Below are positions 1 through 7,650 of a stretch of 25,884 nt of DNA, piece after piece; position 1 is the stretch's first letter, and every line of letters begins with the position of its first letter. The notes under the pieces were generated by a model. It had not been told where the DNA came from, did not search any database, and saw nothing but the letters and a program-made list of their open reading frames with translations. The translations under genes were made by a program, and so were the position numbers. Location: contig SPBW01000010.1 of assembly GCA_004525685.1 (NCBI GenBank), positions 1 through 25,884 on the forward strand. The letters are read 5' to 3'. Origin of the DNA: Candidatus Atribacteria bacterium. Lineage in GTDB: Bacteria; Bipolaricaulota; Bipolaricaulia; UBA7950; UBA9294.

Positions 1-194
1 AAGCTCTATAGCAGGATTATGCCTAGATCGAGACCACTTCGGACGCCAAGCAGTGCTTTCTCTAGGCAGATGATGGCCGCGCGGATTCCATTCGCTGTGA
101 ATGACGTATGGCACGCATCGCTATCTGCTATAGAATACGGGGTTGGTGCAGGTTCTGAGGTGGCTGTGCGACAGACTGCGAAGAAGGAGGCGGC

Positions 195-512
195 ATGTAT
201 CGAAGCTCGGTTCGAAAATTCATTCAGGGCGTGCTGAGCCTGCTCGACGAGGGGCGAGATCTCACGTTTGATCAGATGAAAGAATTGAAGGATTACACAG
301 TCGGCGACGTCTTGACCAAGCTGCGTGTTGACAAGGCCCAAGAGATACGCGATGGCATGCCAGCTGAGGATTGGGATGAGATCATGGCCTACATTGGACG
401 GTTTAGCACGGCACATGGTCCGCAAGCTCTTCACTTCTACGACTCGACCATCGAGCAGAGCTTCTTGTGCTGGCTAGCTGCAATTGGCGTGGAGATGCTG
501 TCGGACGTGTGA
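195..512 (+). CDS. Small hypothetical protein, 105 aa
   Basis: I do not recognise this protein. The ATG at 195 follows a near-ideal Shine-Dalgarno (AAGGAGG, 184-190) four bases upstream, which is the main reason to accept it. There is no signal peptide or membrane segment. The sequence looks soluble and largely helical, with an acidic middle (about residues 30-60) and a hydrophobic C-terminus containing a Trp and two Cys-bearing turns. It lies 183 bp upstream of the beta-helix protein on the same strand, and nothing convincing is coded in between. It could be the first gene of that cluster or an unrelated gene. The opposite strand is also open (6-434) but lacks comparable start signals. Confidence 0.55.
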   Translation: MYRSSVRKFIQGVLSLLDEGRDLTFDQMKELKDYTVGDVLTKLRVDKAQEIRDGMPAEDWDEIMAYIGRFSTAHGPQALHFYDSTIEQSFLCWLAAIGVEMLSDV

Positions 513-695
513 TCAGACAGTTGACGCTTCGCAAGTTTCCATCTCAGCCCGTATCAGACGTCGTCTACACGATCATGGCGGATTAGGTGATCTGGCATCG
601 TCGCTCATGATTCCGTGGATTGATCCAGACACTCTTGGTTGGCGATTCGAACGAATGGCTGGACGTAAAACGAGTGAGTGTGATAAGGTGGGCGC

Positions 696-3167
696 ATGAA
701 GAATCGTTCTCGCTGGGCGCTGTGGGGGATTCTTGGTGCCGTTGGGATCTTGGCTGCGGTATTGATTGCTGTGTGGGGGATTCCTCAGCAACAGGCGCTT
801 CCTGATGATGCGTTGCTTGTCCCAAGAGATGTCGCATCACTGCAGGATGCATTGGCGCGCGTGTCTCCTGGCGGCACGATCGCACTTCAAGCAAGCGCGG
901 ACCCGATCGAGGGGCCGATCGTGGTGGACGTCCCCGAGATCACAATCGTTGGCGTCGGTGGCAAAGCGACGCTGATTGGGATGGGGGCCGATCCTGCGAT
1001 CGTGCTTCGGTCAGATGGGGTCACGATTCGCAATCTCAGTATTCGCGCCGCAAGCATAGGTCTCAGCATTGCGTCGAATGACTGCACAGTCGAGGATCTC
1101 AGAGTCGAATCGCAACGTGTGGGTATTCAACTCACCGGGGCGGCTCGAAGTGCGCTTCGATCCATCGAAATCGAAGGAGGGACGCTCGGCGTTGAGGTGA
1201 TTGACTCGCGCAGCACCTCGATCGAAGATCTGACAGTGACGGGTGCATCTGATTATGGGATTCGGTTGCACGGATCATGGAACAGCGTTCTGCGTGCCAT
1301 CCGCCTCTCAGAGAGTTCGGTCGGGCTTTCTCTGGAGAGTGCTTCGACAGGCAATCAAATCCAGGCAGGCAGTATCACGGCCTGCTCTATCGCAGCCGTC
1401 GAGGTCCGAGGATCAAACGACACTCGGATAGAGGACCTGGCAATTCTCAGGTCTCGGATCGGCATCGTGCTGGATAGCGTAACAGGAACGCTGATTCAAG
1501 GTTGCACCATTCAAGACACAAGTAGTTCGGGCATCTTTCTGCAAAGGGCGATCCAGAACCGAGTCCTAGAGACTGTCATTAAGACAGGGCAAGGAACTGG
1601 GATTCACCTCACGCAGAGCACGGAGAACAATCTGTCCTATAACGATGTCGCCGACTGCCTCGATGCGGGAATTTCTCTGATTGGCGGCAGCCGAAATCTG
1701 CTGATGGGTAATGAGATCAAGGACTGCTTGATTGGAGTTCGAATGGAGCGGTCCACGCAAGCCCGGGTGCTGCGTAATTACGTATCTAAGTCCGGCTCTT
1801 GTGGAATCCTCGTGTCTCAGGGTGACGACAGTCGGTTTCTCGACAATACGGTCTCTGAGTGTTCCTTTGGTGTGATCCTGTCAGAGACGCAGGGGAATAC
1901 GCTTCTTCGTAACACAGCTACTGGCGCTGAGAAAGCCGGGATGCTTCTCATTGGCACCAAGGGTGACAACGCCCTGTCTGATAACCAGATGAGCGGCTGT
2001 ACATGGGGCCTTGCAGTGGCGGGGGCGTCCAGAGACATCATCACTCACAATCAAATGACTGGCAATGATGTCGGCCTTCTGCTGGCAGACTTGGGTAGTA
2101 CAGTTCGGATCGAGGGGAACACCCTGTCCCAAAACGGCATTGGCCTCCTTCATCAGACCATGCCAACCAGTCTTGCCCATGATCTGGCATCCTTGGGGAT
2201 TGTGATGTCTCAGCGTTCTGTCGCAGAGATCCCAATCCTGACGAACAATATATTTGCCGACAATAGCGAGTGGGATATCTCAAATGATGCCGCAGTCGAG
2301 TTGATGGCAGCAGGGAACTGGTGGGGCGAGCCAAGCGTGAGAGACGCTACAGACGGGTCTATCTCCGAACGTGTGTCTCTTCAGTACTCGGCGTGGAGTG
2401 GTACCATCGCTGTCGGATCGGGGTCGGATGCAGTCAGTATGCTCCTCGGGCGCATTCTTCAATTGGCGCTTGCGGCAGAAGGATTTCGTGTTGTCGATCT
2501 GGTGGGGATGGGATCCACGAACCTTGTGCGGCAGGCGCTTTTGGACGCAGATGTCGATTTGATTTGGTGGAGCGGCGTGGATGACAGGCTCGCAGTTCTA
2601 GCCGACGAGATCCCCTCTATTGTACTCCCGACATCCGCTATCGAGGGCTGGCGTCTGGTCGTTTCGTCCTCGCTTGCGGCCCAGCTTGATGAGCCGTCGA
2701 TCTCGGGCCTGGCAGCATGGTATGGCAGAACGGGAGAAACCCTTCGGTACACAACGGTTTCCGAGTTCGACGACGAGTCATTCGAAGCGTTGATGGCGGC
2801 CTATGGATTGACTGATTCCGTGAAATCACTCACACAGGCCGAGGCGCTTGAAGAAGTTGAGGCGCTGCTGAAATTTGGGGCAGTTGACGCGGTCATCGTT
2901 GGCAGTCTAGAGGAGACGCTTACCCTCTCAGGTTTCTTGGCGATAGATGATGATCTTCTTGTGCTCGAACAATCTCCCATCTCGATGGTTGTTCAGCAGG
3001 CAATCGTTGAGGAGAACGCTCAGGTCCGCCACATCCTGGAGGTATTGGGAGATCGATTGACAAGTGACGTGCTGCATAACCTGATGAGTCGCATTCGATC
3101 GCTACGCAAGGATGTCGGCGTCGTAGCGCGCGAGTTTCTGCAACAGGAGCCAGGCAATGGAGATTGA
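696..3167 (+). CDS. Exported NosD-like beta-helix fused to OpuAC-type substrate-binding domain
   Basis: This is an 823-aa protein. Residues 8-28 form one hydrophobic helix (uncleaved anchor or signal). Residues about 60-545 are a long run of 22-24-residue coils rich in N, G, I and L, typical of NosD/CASH-type right-handed parallel beta-helices, and they end in the usual NWWGEPS segment (541-547). Residues about 571-815 resemble the OpuAC/ProX family of glycine betaine, choline and carnitine binding proteins. The opening GSGSDAVSMLLGRIL, the STNLVRQALL helix (607-616), the ALMAAYGL segment and the closing LGDRLTSDVL...VAREFL all match. OpuAC proteins normally serve ABC transporters, but no permease or ATPase gene is present here. 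The next gene, a HAMP membrane protein, starts 13 bp after the stop, so I infer ligand sensing at the envelope. The ligand is unknown. Confidence 0.8.
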   Translation: MKNRSRWALWGILGAVGILAAVLIAVWGIPQQQALPDDALLVPRDVASLQDALARVSPGGTIALQASADPIEGPIVVDVPEITIVGVGGKATLIGMGADPAIVLRSDGVTIRNLSIRAASIGLSIASNDCTVEDLRVESQRVGIQLTGAARSALRSIEIEGGTLGVEVIDSRSTSIEDLTVTGASDYGIRLHGSWNSVLRAIRLSESSVGLSLESASTGNQIQAGSITACSIAAVEVRGSNDTRIEDLAILRSRIGIVLDSVTGTLIQGCTIQDTSSSGIFLQRAIQNRVLETVIKTGQGTGIHLTQSTENNLSYNDVADCLDAGISLIGGSRNLLMGNEIKDCLIGVRMERSTQARVLRNYVSKSGSCGILVSQGDDSRFLDNTVSECSFGVILSETQGNTLLRNTATGAEKAGMLLIGTKGDNALSDNQMSGCTWGLAVAGASRDIITHNQMTGNDVGLLLADLGSTVRIEGNTLSQNGIGLLHQTMPTSLAHDLASLGIVMSQRSVAEIPILTNNIFADNSEWDISNDAAVELMAAGNWWGEPSVRDATDGSISERVSLQYSAWSGTIAVGSGSDAVSMLLGRILQLALAAEGFRVVDLVGMGSTNLVRQALLDADVDLIWWSGVDDRLAVLADEIPSIVLPTSAIEGWRLVVSSSLAAQLDEPSISGLAAWYGRTGETLRYTTVSEFDDESFEALMAAYGLTDSVKSLTQAEALEEVEALLKFGAVDAVIVGSLEETLTLSGFLAIDDDLLVLEQSPISMVVQQAIVEENAQVRHILEVLGDRLTSDVLHNLMSRIRSLRKDVGVVAREFLQQEPGNGD

Positions 3168-3180
3168 AAAGGAGATTCAG

Positions 3181-4479
3181 ATGGATTCCGGCACAAGGGG
3201 TGAACAGCGACGTGGCGAGCAACCAGGTCTAATCACGCGTCTTCGCTCTGGACTTCGGTATGGAACGACCCTACGTAGCAAGCTCGTCGTACTTGTGTTG
3301 ACAATTACCCTGTTGGTTGTTGGAGCCCTGTTCTGGTTCTCATTGGCGTCTTTGCGAACATCCATTGCTGCCATCTATGAGTCTCGTGCACGCAGCGTGG
3401 CCGCTGTGATCTCGAAATCGATCCAAGAGAAGGATTACATTCTCTACTACTCCGACGAACTTGACGCAGACATCGGGCGGCTCCTGGATCAGCACGAAGC
3501 GGTCATGGGGATTACCGTTGTCGGGCGCAGTGCTCGAGGCTTTCTTGTCGTCGCGAGTACAGATCCGACAATTGTTGGCGAACTCACGACGGAGGAAGAA
3601 CAGATACGCTTTGAAATGCTCAGCGACGTCGAGGTATCGAGATGCCGAACAGGCGATGAAACTTTCTTGCGAGCGTATCATCCTATCTTCTTCGGAGCTG
3701 ATCTCATCGGCGTGGTCTTGGTTGACATGTCTCTTCAAGAGCAGGCACGATACATTACGTCGCTATCGTGGAAGTACGGGGCCGCATCGCTTGTCGGCTT
3801 CCTCGTACTCGGGAGTCTCTTGTATTTGGCGCTTCTGTCGATCATCACCAAGCCTGTTGGGCGTATCGCACAGGCGATGAGCGCCGTAGCTCAGCGAAAG
3901 TATGGGGTCGAGGTTGCCGTACCCTTCCGACGTATTGCGGGAACGCGACAACGTGATGAAGTGAGTCACCTAATCGATGGATTCAACCTGATGACGAAGG
4001 TCATTCACTCGCACGAGCAGGAACTCATGAAGCTCGTCGTATTGGATGAGCTGACGGGGACCTATACGTTGGATCATCTTCGAGCAGAGCTAGAGCGTGA
4101 ATTACACAAGACCCGTCGTTACAAGCATCCAACGTCGCTGTTGATCATCGAATTGGAGGGGCTCGAAGAGCGGACGTCCGAGGAGACCGATGCTGTGTTG
4201 GTGCGCTCTGCCAGCTTCCTTGTTTCCAACCTCAGAAATGTCGATGTTCTCTTTCGAATCGGCGCTGTGAGATTCGCTTCGCTATTGCCAGAAACCCCGC
4301 CAGAAGGTGCGGCCATTGCTGCCAGTCGACTCAGGGATCAGATCCTGGATGTCATCAACGAAGTCAACTTCCCCGTCAATCTTGGGATCGCGCACCTGGG
4401 CTGGGAAGAGGATGGAGCGCCAGCGATCGACGAGGTGATTGATATCATCTCACAGCCATTCGATCTGTTGCGTGAATGA
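3181..4479 (+). CDS. Membrane HAMP protein with degenerate GGDEF domain
   Basis: This 432-aa protein has TM1 at about 35-54, an extracytoplasmic sensor region of about 140 residues (55-197), TM2 at about 198-222, a HAMP linker at about 223-280 and a GGDEF fold at about 286-410, starting with DELTGTY. The signature GGDEF is replaced by GAVRF (361-365), the NRR motif is TLD, and the metal-binding Asp of the first strand is Glu (LLIIELEG). Diguanylate cyclase activity is therefore not expected. RNVD (352-355) sits exactly five residues before the signature, where the inhibitory c-di-GMP-binding I-site lies, so a receptor role is possible. I chose the ATG at 3181 because AAGGAG precedes it by six bases; an ATG at 3157 would overlap the previous gene by 11 bp. 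The stop overlaps the protease start (ATGA). Confidence 0.8.
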   Translation: MDSGTRGEQRRGEQPGLITRLRSGLRYGTTLRSKLVVLVLTITLLVVGALFWFSLASLRTSIAAIYESRARSVAAVISKSIQEKDYILYYSDELDADIGRLLDQHEAVMGITVVGRSARGFLVVASTDPTIVGELTTEEEQIRFEMLSDVEVSRCRTGDETFLRAYHPIFFGADLIGVVLVDMSLQEQARYITSLSWKYGAASLVGFLVLGSLLYLALLSIITKPVGRIAQAMSAVAQRKYGVEVAVPFRRIAGTRQRDEVSHLIDGFNLMTKVIHSHEQELMKLVVLDELTGTYTLDHLRAELERELHKTRRYKHPTSLLIIELEGLEERTSEETDAVLVRSASFLVSNLRNVDVLFRIGAVRFASLLPETPPEGAAIAASRLRDQILDVINEVNFPVNLGIAHLGWEEDGAPAIDEVIDIISQPFDLLRE

Positions 4480-5843
4480 AACCGGTGAGACGTCTTCTCT
4501 GGTCAATCTTTGTGTGCTTGTTGGCAACGGCTGCTGCCTGTGTCGGGCAAGAGCCGTCAAGCAACTGGATATCACAGATTGACATTCCTGCCTTGCTCCC
4601 TTTTCAGGTTTCGTTTCGATTCACCAATGGTGGCGCAACGTCTCTTGACAACATTCGTGGACAGGCCATTCTGTCCGACCAATTCGGACGAATGATTGAA
4701 GCCCTACCGATCGACTCCTTTTCTGTGCCCCCTGGCGGCAGCAAGACCGTGTTCGCGGCGAGTCGCTGGGGATTCCAACAAACAGGCGTCTACTTGGAAG
4801 AGATCGCGCTAGAGTCCGATGGCGGAGACCTAATCTCAAATTCCCTCGCCTTTCGTATTCTGCCTGTTCAACTTCCGCTCGCACCCGCAGCAGCAACCTT
4901 CGGCGAAGGGCTGAAGACGTTGTACCAGCAACCTGTCAGTTGGGGGCTCCAGAGAATCTCGGCACAGGACGCATGGACGATCACGCATGGACGAAGGGAC
5001 ATCGTGATTGCCGTCATCGACACCGGGATTGACTCATCGATTCCTCAGCTTGAAGCGAGCATGTGGGTGAATGCCGGGGAAGTTCCTGGGAACAGGATCG
5101 ATGATGATGGGAACGGGTACGTGGATGACATTCATGGATGGGATTTTCGGGATGGAGACAACAGTTCTCTTTATGGAAGCGCACTTCACTGGCACGGCAC
5201 ATTCGTGGCCGGGATTATTGCGGCGCAACCTGGAGAGGAACCCATCGTCGGCGTGGCTCCGGGAAGCCGGATCATGGATGTGCGGTTCTTAGACTCGAAC
5301 AACGAATTCTCATCACGGGACTGGAATGTGTTCGCTGAAGCGATTGACTATGCCGTAGACAATGGCGCCGACCTGATCAACATGAGCATTTTTGCCAATG
5401 GCACTCCGCCTGCGGCTCTTCAGAACGCGATTGCGCGAGCGATACGATCCGGAGTGGTCATCATTGGGATCGCAGGCAATACCAATCAGGGCAGCGTTCA
5501 ATATCCTGGCAAGTATGACGACGTCTACGCCGTCTCGGCCACGACAGAAGATGATCAGTTGGCCAGCTTCAGTGCGCGGGGCCCGGAAGTGTCTTTCTGT
5601 GCTCCTGGGGAGGGGATTACATCCTTCCTGCCTGGGGGGCAGACGGCGACACGTTCTGGTACGTCGTTTGCCGCACCGCACGTAACAGGAACGTTGGCGC
5701 TGATCCTCTCGGCGTTTCCTTCACTATCCCCCATCCAGGCCGTCGATGTTCTCATGGGGTCCCTTGTGGATCTGGGTGCGCGGGGTTTCGATCCTTCGTT
5801 CGGGCAAGGATTGATTGACGCTTTCAAGGCGGTCAGCGACTAG
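4476..5843 (+). CDS. Exported subtilisin-like serine protease (S8 family)
   Basis: This is a 455-aa protein with a basic, hydrophobic N-terminus (about 1-25) that reads as a signal peptide. Cys22 could be a lipidation site, but the lipobox is weak. Residues about 30-135 are a beta-rich N-terminal domain. The S8 catalytic domain spans about 155-453. Asp182 lies in AVIDTGID, His240 in HGTFVAGI, the oxyanion Asn335 in IAGN, and Ser397 in SGTSFAAPHV. A DDDGNGYVDDIHGWDF loop (209-224), likely calcium-binding, is typical of secreted subtilases. All catalytic residues are intact, so an active protease outside the cytoplasm is expected. The ATG overlaps the stop of the degenerate GGDEF gene by 4 bp, implying translational coupling. 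Its substrate is unknown; the preceding beta-helix protein is a possible one. Confidence 0.92.
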   Translation: MKPVRRLLWSIFVCLLATAAACVGQEPSSNWISQIDIPALLPFQVSFRFTNGGATSLDNIRGQAILSDQFGRMIEALPIDSFSVPPGGSKTVFAASRWGFQQTGVYLEEIALESDGGDLISNSLAFRILPVQLPLAPAAATFGEGLKTLYQQPVSWGLQRISAQDAWTITHGRRDIVIAVIDTGIDSSIPQLEASMWVNAGEVPGNRIDDDGNGYVDDIHGWDFRDGDNSSLYGSALHWHGTFVAGIIAAQPGEEPIVGVAPGSRIMDVRFLDSNNEFSSRDWNVFAEAIDYAVDNGADLINMSIFANGTPPAALQNAIARAIRSGVVIIGIAGNTNQGSVQYPGKYDDVYAVSATTEDDQLASFSARGPEVSFCAPGEGITSFLPGGQTATRSGTSFAAPHVTGTLALILSAFPSLSPIQAVDVLMGSLVDLGARGFDPSFGQGLIDAFKAVSD

Positions 5844-5955
5844 CGGGCGAATCTCGCCGTTACTTGGACAAAGGGAACACGATTCGGAGTCCATTTGGTT
5901 CTTGAAGGATGTCTGCTTGCCCCCCATACTGGGAGTGGACAGGAGAGGTGGGGGG

Positions 5956-6537
5956 ATGAGACAGCTTGTTGTGCTCGTGGGTCTTCCTGGGTCGGGGAAG
6001 ACGGCGTTTCAAGAGAAGAAGAGTGATTGGGTCGTCGTATCCAAAGACGTGATTCGACAGCAAGTCTTCGGCTGCAGTTATGAACCAGCGTTTGAGAGTG
6101 CCGTAGATCGAATATTCTCAGCAACACTGATTGAGACCATGGAATCGACCGCGGATGTTGTATGCGTGGATGATCTCAATCTCCTTCGCAAAGAACGGCG
6201 ATCGTATGTCGATTTGGGACACATGACCCGACGTGAAACCATCGCCATTGTCATGCCCTATGCGCCCATCGACGACATCTTCCAGCTAGCACAGCACCAG
6301 CTTCGTGAGTTGGAAGACGGGGCACAGAGGATACGAGTCTCAACGTTCCCGAGAGATCGATTTGACGCCATGCTTCGCTGCTATGAGGCCGTCCAGTCCG
6401 AGGAAGGATTCTCGACGATCCTGCGTGAAGAGAATCTTCCTCTTGTGAGCGGGATCACGAAGCCAGAGGCAGTGCCTCGTAGAGAGATGAGAAGGCGAGA
6501 AGAGAAGCAGAATCCCATTCCCCTCTTCGCTGCATAA
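5956..6537 (+). CDS. P-loop kinase-like ATP-binding protein (AAA_33 type)
   Basis: This 193-aa cytoplasmic protein opens with a Walker A motif, GLPGSGKT (9-16), right after a hydrophobic strand. A Walker B-like strand VVCVDDLN lies at about 68-75. The SKDVIRQQ segment (29-36), reading the nucleotide-bound Asp then Arg, is typical of the zeta-toxin/polynucleotide-kinase-like P-loop kinases grouped as AAA_33. The last 30 residues are charged and carry no recognisable domain. The ATG at 5956 is chosen because a purine-rich AGGAG stretch (5941-5955) precedes it and the kinase fold starts there; an open frame further upstream has no such signal. It follows the protease by 112 bp and precedes a strong terminator, so it is probably the last gene of the cluster. 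The phosphorylated substrate cannot be named. Confidence 0.75.
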   Translation: MRQLVVLVGLPGSGKTAFQEKKSDWVVVSKDVIRQQVFGCSYEPAFESAVDRIFSATLIETMESTADVVCVDDLNLLRKERRSYVDLGHMTRRETIAIVMPYAPIDDIFQLAQHQLRELEDGAQRIRVSTFPRDRFDAMLRCYEAVQSEEGFSTILREENLPLVSGITKPEAVPRREMRRREEKQNPIPLFAA

Positions 6538-6555
6538 GCTGCACTTCGAGATGCT

Positions 6556-6600
6556 GACCGCAGCCGACGCATGCTGACGGCTGCGGTCAAGATTTCTTTG
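6556..6600 (+). terminator. Rho-independent terminator after P-loop kinase gene
   Basis: A perfect 10-bp inverted repeat (GACCGCAGCC at 6556-6565 and GGCTGCGGTC at 6579-6588, 13-base loop) is followed by AAGATTTCTTT. It lies 18 bp after the kinase stop and just before the convergent glutaredoxin stop, so it may insulate both transcripts. The T-run is interrupted and is present only on the + side. Confidence 0.75.
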
Positions 6601-6611
6601 AGGACTTCCGC

Positions 6612-6851
6612 CTAGTGAATCTCAAGCAGTGAGTCAATCCGTGCGCGATCGAATCCCACGACGATCTCGCCATCAATGTCAATGACGGGAACGCCATACT
6701 GACCGCTCTTCTCGACCATCTCTTTCGCACGGCTCATATCTGTAGCGACATCAACGTCTTCAAAAGCGATCCCGCTACTGCGCAAGTGATCCTTTGCAAT
6801 CTGGCACCATGAGCACGTAGGCGTGCTGTAAACGGTTACGGTGTGTTCCAT
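6612..6851 (-). CDS. Glutaredoxin-like thioredoxin-fold protein, 79 aa
   Basis: This is a small cytoplasmic thiol-disulfide oxidoreductase of the glutaredoxin/NrdH size class. The protein begins with a beta strand and the redox motif CSWC (13-16) in a YSTPTCSWC context. The cis-Pro segment YGVPVIDIDG (52-61) and GFDR (67-70) complete the family pattern. The ATG at 6851 is chosen because the fold starts there; the frame is open further upstream only as a shadow of the ArsR gene. It overlaps the end of that gene by 16 bp, so the two are co-transcribed and probably translationally coupled. With OsmC encoded divergently, it likely reduces disulfides or persulfides in a peroxide or thiol-stress response. 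The physiological partner is unknown. Confidence 0.9.
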   Translation of the reverse strand: MEHTVTVYSTPTCSWCQIAKDHLRSSGIAFEDVDVATDMSRAKEMVEKSGQYGVPVIDIDGEIVVGFDRARIDSLLEIH

Positions 6852-7132
6852 GTCTGTCCACACTCCTTCGTAATCAAACGAACAAGTTCTGCAACGCCCT
6901 TCTGTAATCGATAGCAGTTGCGAGTTCCCTGGCGTTCCTTGTGAAGAACTCCTGCCTGTACAAGCTTCGTCAAGTGATAGGAGATGGCTGGCTGACTCAA
7001 GTCGAGTAGAGACAGAATCTCCTGGCACTGTACTGACCCATGAGCGAGTAGTTCGACAATCTGCAAGCGAGGTTCGCTTGCCAATGCCGAGAAGACGCGA
7101 GTCCAAGCATGCCTTCTTGTGCGCTCATCCAT
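6836..7132 (-). CDS. ArsR-family winged-helix transcriptional regulator
   Basis: This 98-aa protein has the ArsR/SmtB winged helix-turn-helix layout: an N-terminal helix, the ASEPRLQIVELLA helix, a recognition helix around LSQPAISYHLTKLVQAGVL (45-63) and a beta wing ending RNCYRL. The classic metal motif ELCVCD is absent. Three cysteines remain: Cys36 before the recognition helix, Cys73 in the wing and Cys91 in the last helix. In known thiol- and persulfide-sensing ArsR proteins (SqrR, BigR) a Cys near the recognition helix pairs with one in the last helix, so Cys36/Cys91 could be a redox switch; that is inference. The gene starts with AAAGGTGA upstream and runs into the glutaredoxin gene. 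It probably represses its own operon and perhaps the divergent osmC gene. Confidence 0.88.
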   Translation of the reverse strand: MDERTRRHAWTRVFSALASEPRLQIVELLAHGSVQCQEILSLLDLSQPAISYHLTKLVQAGVLHKERQGTRNCYRLQKGVAELVRLITKECGQTWNTP

Positions 7133-7167
7133 TCGATTGTCACCTTTCTTTACTCTTGGGTCGACGA

Positions 7168-7207
7168 ATGGTAAAGTAGATCGCTCGAGATTTCAAGTAT
7201 TTAAATA
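7168..7207 (-). promoter_or_regulatory. Promoter and AT-rich operator candidate between arsR and osmC
   Basis: Reading the - strand, TTGAAA (7191-7196) and TACCAT (7168-7173) are separated by exactly 17 bp, a good sigma-70-type promoter for arsR-grx. A perfect 10-bp palindrome, TATTTAAATA (7198-7207), abuts the -35 box and lies 13 bp before the osmC Shine-Dalgarno. AT-rich palindromes of this kind are typical ArsR-family operators, so one site could control both divergent genes. Confidence 0.5.
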
Positions 7208-7233
7208 TTTCGATAATTGCAAGGAGATGCCTC

Positions 7234-7650
7234 ATGGGCAAGACAATTGTAGAGTACAGAGGTGGAATGGCGTTCGTAGGGAAGGTACGCAGCGGGCATG
7301 ATGTGTTCATGGACGCAGGGGAAAGCTCCGGCGGGGCTGACTCGGCACCGCGACCTGTCGAGATCCTGCTCAGTTCGCTGGGGGGGTGTACGGGGATGGA
7401 TGTCATCGCAGTACTACGCAAGAAGCAGACGCTGCCTGAGTCGCTTGCGATCGAGATTGATGATGAGCGGGCGCCCGATTATCCCAAAGTCATCACAAAG
7501 ATTCATCTGACCTACAAGGTGTCAGGCAACGTTCCAGAGGAGAATCTGGTCAAGGCGATTGAGCTGTCACTGGCCAAGTATTGCCCTATTGCCAACACCT
7601 TGGCAGGCGTCGCGCAGATCAGCTACGAGTACGCGATTACTCCGAGCTAG
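7234..7650 (+). CDS. OsmC/Ohr-family peroxiredoxin-like protein
   Basis: This is a 138-aa OsmC-fold protein. The two conserved redox cysteines are Cys52 (SLGGCTGMDV) and Cys117 (KYCPIANTL), and the upstream Arg-rich PRPVEILL segment is the family hallmark. OsmC and Ohr proteins reduce organic hydroperoxides with Cys thiols recycled by dithiol donors. The divergent glutaredoxin operon fits as a thiol donor system, although that pairing is inferred. The ATG at 7234 follows AAGGAG by eight bases. The stop codon shares the palindrome CTAG (7647-7650) with the stop of the convergent DRTGG gene. It resembles the general YhfA-like OsmC branch at least as much as Ohr, so no gene symbol is given. Confidence 0.9.
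   Translation: MGKTIVEYRGGMAFVGKVRSGHDVFMDAGESSGGADSAPRPVEILLSSLGGCTGMDVIAVLRKKQTLPESLAIEIDDERAPDYPKVITKIHLTYKVSGNVPEENLVKAIELSLAKYCPIANTLAGVAQISYEYAITPS

Noticed and set aside
19..237. 72-aa plus-strand ORF before the first gene
   Set aside because: Composition looks random, no start signal, and it overlaps the better-supported ATG at 195.
6..434. 142-aa minus-strand ORF at the left end
   Set aside because: It is antisense to the 195-512 gene, has no Shine-Dalgarno comparable to AAGGAGG at 184, and shows no recognisable domain.
484..699. 71-aa ORF between the first two genes
   Set aside because: It overlaps the end of the 195-512 gene and has no Shine-Dalgarno, no recognisable motif and a composition unlike its neighbours.
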